Source of the DNA: Pseudomonadota bacterium
Lineage (GTDB): Bacteria > SAR324 > XYD2-FULL-50-16 > JAHJRI01
Assembly: GCA_022360105.1 (NCBI GenBank)
Contig: JAKSDL010000845.1
Location: forward strand, 10,529 to 74,528
DNA length: 64,000 bases
Direction of reading: 5' to 3'
Shown here in pieces: positions 62,839 to 64,000 of the stretch; the stretch's first letter is position 1, and every line of letters begins with the position of its first letter. The translations under genes were made by a program, and so were the position numbers. The notes beneath the pieces were generated by a model. The model searched no databases, was not told where the DNA came from, and was given only the letters and a program-made list of their open reading frames with translations.

Positions 62839-64000
62839 TCAGCAAAAAATTGACCTACTCAAAAAAAACAATCCATTTCTTTCGGCGAGTACCAGTGATC
62901 CCTGGATGAACCAGTTTCCGGATGTAAAGAGTGTCAACAAGGAGGTATTCGATTTTATTTTCAATACCATTTCACAAAAAAGTAAGCATCCGGGTGATGG
63001 TATGGCATGTCTTGTACTCGGGGAAGCAGGTGCCGGAAAAACTCATTTAATATCAAGAATCCATAAACAACTGGTTACCGGTTCCAGAACGGTTTTGTTT
63101 TCTTATATCCAGCCCATTGAAGACCCCGGGCAAACCTTTCGTTATCTTTTACGCGAAATCGTAATCAATCTCTGTCGACCCAGATCAGGCACGGATAACA
63201 TGACCCAGTTTGATGTGCTGCTGGGTAAAGTACTTACTGATTTGCTAATAAAAAAAATTCGAATTAAACAGATATCTGTAGCTGATCAAAGAAAGCTTAT
63301 TAAAAGCTTGAAAGAAGACCCAACCTGCTTTCGCCGTTCCAAAATTTTGCAAAAAGTCCTTGCCAGCAAATCTATCGAAAAATACGGTGCGGATTTTCTG
63401 CTTTCAGAGTTCCCTGATCTGGATGAACAATTTTTGGCTGTTTTTTTAAATCTCAGAATTAATCGACTTCGGACTCCCGCTTTAAGCTGGCTGAAAGGTG
63501 TGATTCTGGATGAAGAAGACGCCGCATTGCTAAAGGTAGGAACCAGGTTCAGTGCCACGGATTCGTACCTTGAACAGGAATCTCGCTCGATTCTGTTTTC
63601 GATAAGCAGGCTGCTCGCAAAGTATGGTCAGCTATTACTGGTTTGTTTCGATCGCATGGAGAATCTGGAAAGTCCTTCCCACGTGACCGCGTTTGGGAAA
63701 ATGCTGGAGTTTCTGGTAGACAGAGCCCAAGCCATGCTTCCTGTAGCCTTTTATCGGGGCCAGCTCTGGGAAGAACGATTCAGGAAGGAGTTAAACAGCC
63801 ATGTCGTCAGCAGACTTGAATCAAACATTTCCATACTTAAAGGCTGTGATACCGCAGCCGCATTAAGCATTATCAAAGCCAGACTTTCACAAGTATATGG
63901 AACGCTTGTTAAGAATGACTATTTTCCTTTTGACCGTGAAGATTTGATAAGCTGTTTTGATGCTGAGATATTAAGTCCCCGTGAGGTCATTATTGAAGCG
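62831..64000 (+). CDS. P-loop (AAA/STAND-like) ATPase, cut by right window edge
   Basis: Open frame of 390 codons from ATG at 62831 to the window end. NPFLSASTSDPW near the start leads to Walker A LVLGEAGAGKTHLISRI (about 57-73). A helical insertion follows, then a Walker B-like LLLVCFDRMENL near 275, where the usual second acidic residue is Arg. ESNISILKGCDTAAALSII lies beyond it, with a C-terminal region still to come. The layout resembles large ATPases found with winged-helix proteins in defence, repair or segregation operons, but I cannot assign one. It is translationally coupled to the upstream gene; further genes may follow outside the window. Confidence 0.65.
   Translation, partial: MDNQQKIDLLKKNNPFLSASTSDPWMNQFPDVKSVNKEVFDFIFNTISQKSKHPGDGMACLVLGEAGAGKTHLISRIHKQLVTGSRTVLFSYIQPIEDPGQTFRYLLREIVINLCRPRSGTDNMTQFDVLLGKVLTDLLIKKIRIKQISVADQRKLIKSLKEDPTCFRRSKILQKVLASKSIEKYGADFLLSEFPDLDEQFLAVFLNLRINRLRTPALSWLKGVILDEEDAALLKVGTRFSATDSYLEQESRSILFSISRLLAKYGQLLLVCFDRMENLESPSHVTAFGKMLEFLVDRAQAMLPVAFYRGQLWEERFRKELNSHVVSRLESNISILKGCDTAAALSIIKARLSQVYGTLVKNDYFPFDREDLISCFDAEILSPREVIIEA

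Noticed and set aside
1..64000. CRISPR array, insertion sequence, rRNA or tRNA
   Set aside because: No regularly spaced repeats, transposase-like frames, rRNA segments or tRNA-like cloverleaf (GTTCGAATC-type arm with paired acceptor) were found.

Overview
The window looks like a contiguous chromosomal segment from an AT-leaning Gram-negative bacterium. The evidence is a type II secretin, an LPS heptose enzyme (HldE-like), a DsbD-type periplasmic domain, several predicted outer-membrane barrels, a BamE-like lipoprotein domain and lipoprotein signal peptidase. Bactofilin plus long TPR proteins, a DUF3187 barrel and CsgG-like/FGE fusions suggest a deltaproteobacterial-grade lineage or a SAR324-like group. 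That assignment is inference; no rRNA or tRNA gene was seen to test it.

Layout. 1-4.5 kb: a secretin cut by the left edge, then (reverse strand) a DsbD-alpha-like protein, mutM and a TAXI-like binding protein. 5-9.3 kb: ihfA, a small membrane protein with a terminator, folK, gloB, hpf and an RsmB-family rRNA methyltransferase. 9.3-16.2 kb: a periplasmic 5'-nucleotidase-like enzyme, an unusual repeat protein that may bind DNA, a soluble PAS histidine kinase, a DUF2062 protein and a secreted pentapeptide-repeat protein. 16.2-26.3 kb is the most accessory-looking part: a 1328-residue orphan coiled-coil protein, an AI-2E family permease, a FecR-like/beta-barrel/lipoprotein trio, and a repeat protein. 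26.6-35.8 kb: gatA-pheS-pheT running into a bitopic membrane protein, a bactofilin and a large TPR protein. 35.8-48.3 kb (reverse): nth, lysC, a DUF3187 barrel, a degenerate ThyX-like protein with sppA, a CaxA-type exchanger, panE with a left-handed beta-helix protein, and cdsA-dxr-rseP. 48.5-53.7 kb: a complete branched-chain amino acid ABC transporter (livJHMGF). 54-62 kb: lspA-ubiD, an RsmI-like methylase, a double CsgG-like/FGE fusion, a BamE-like lipoprotein, rsmD and hldE. 62.1-64 kb: a winged-helix protein overlapping a P-loop ATPase that runs off the right edge.

How the genes work together: most of the window is housekeeping (translation, DNA repair, isoprenoid and phospholipid synthesis, amino acid uptake) with envelope-building genes interleaved. 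The items most likely to be new are the ThyX-fold protein that has lost its catalytic motif, the right-edge winged-helix/ATPase pair, the FecR/barrel/lipoprotein trio, the bactofilin operon with a non-peptidase partner, and the HldE with an altered nucleotidyltransferase signature. No CRISPR array, insertion sequence, rRNA or tRNA was found by eye.
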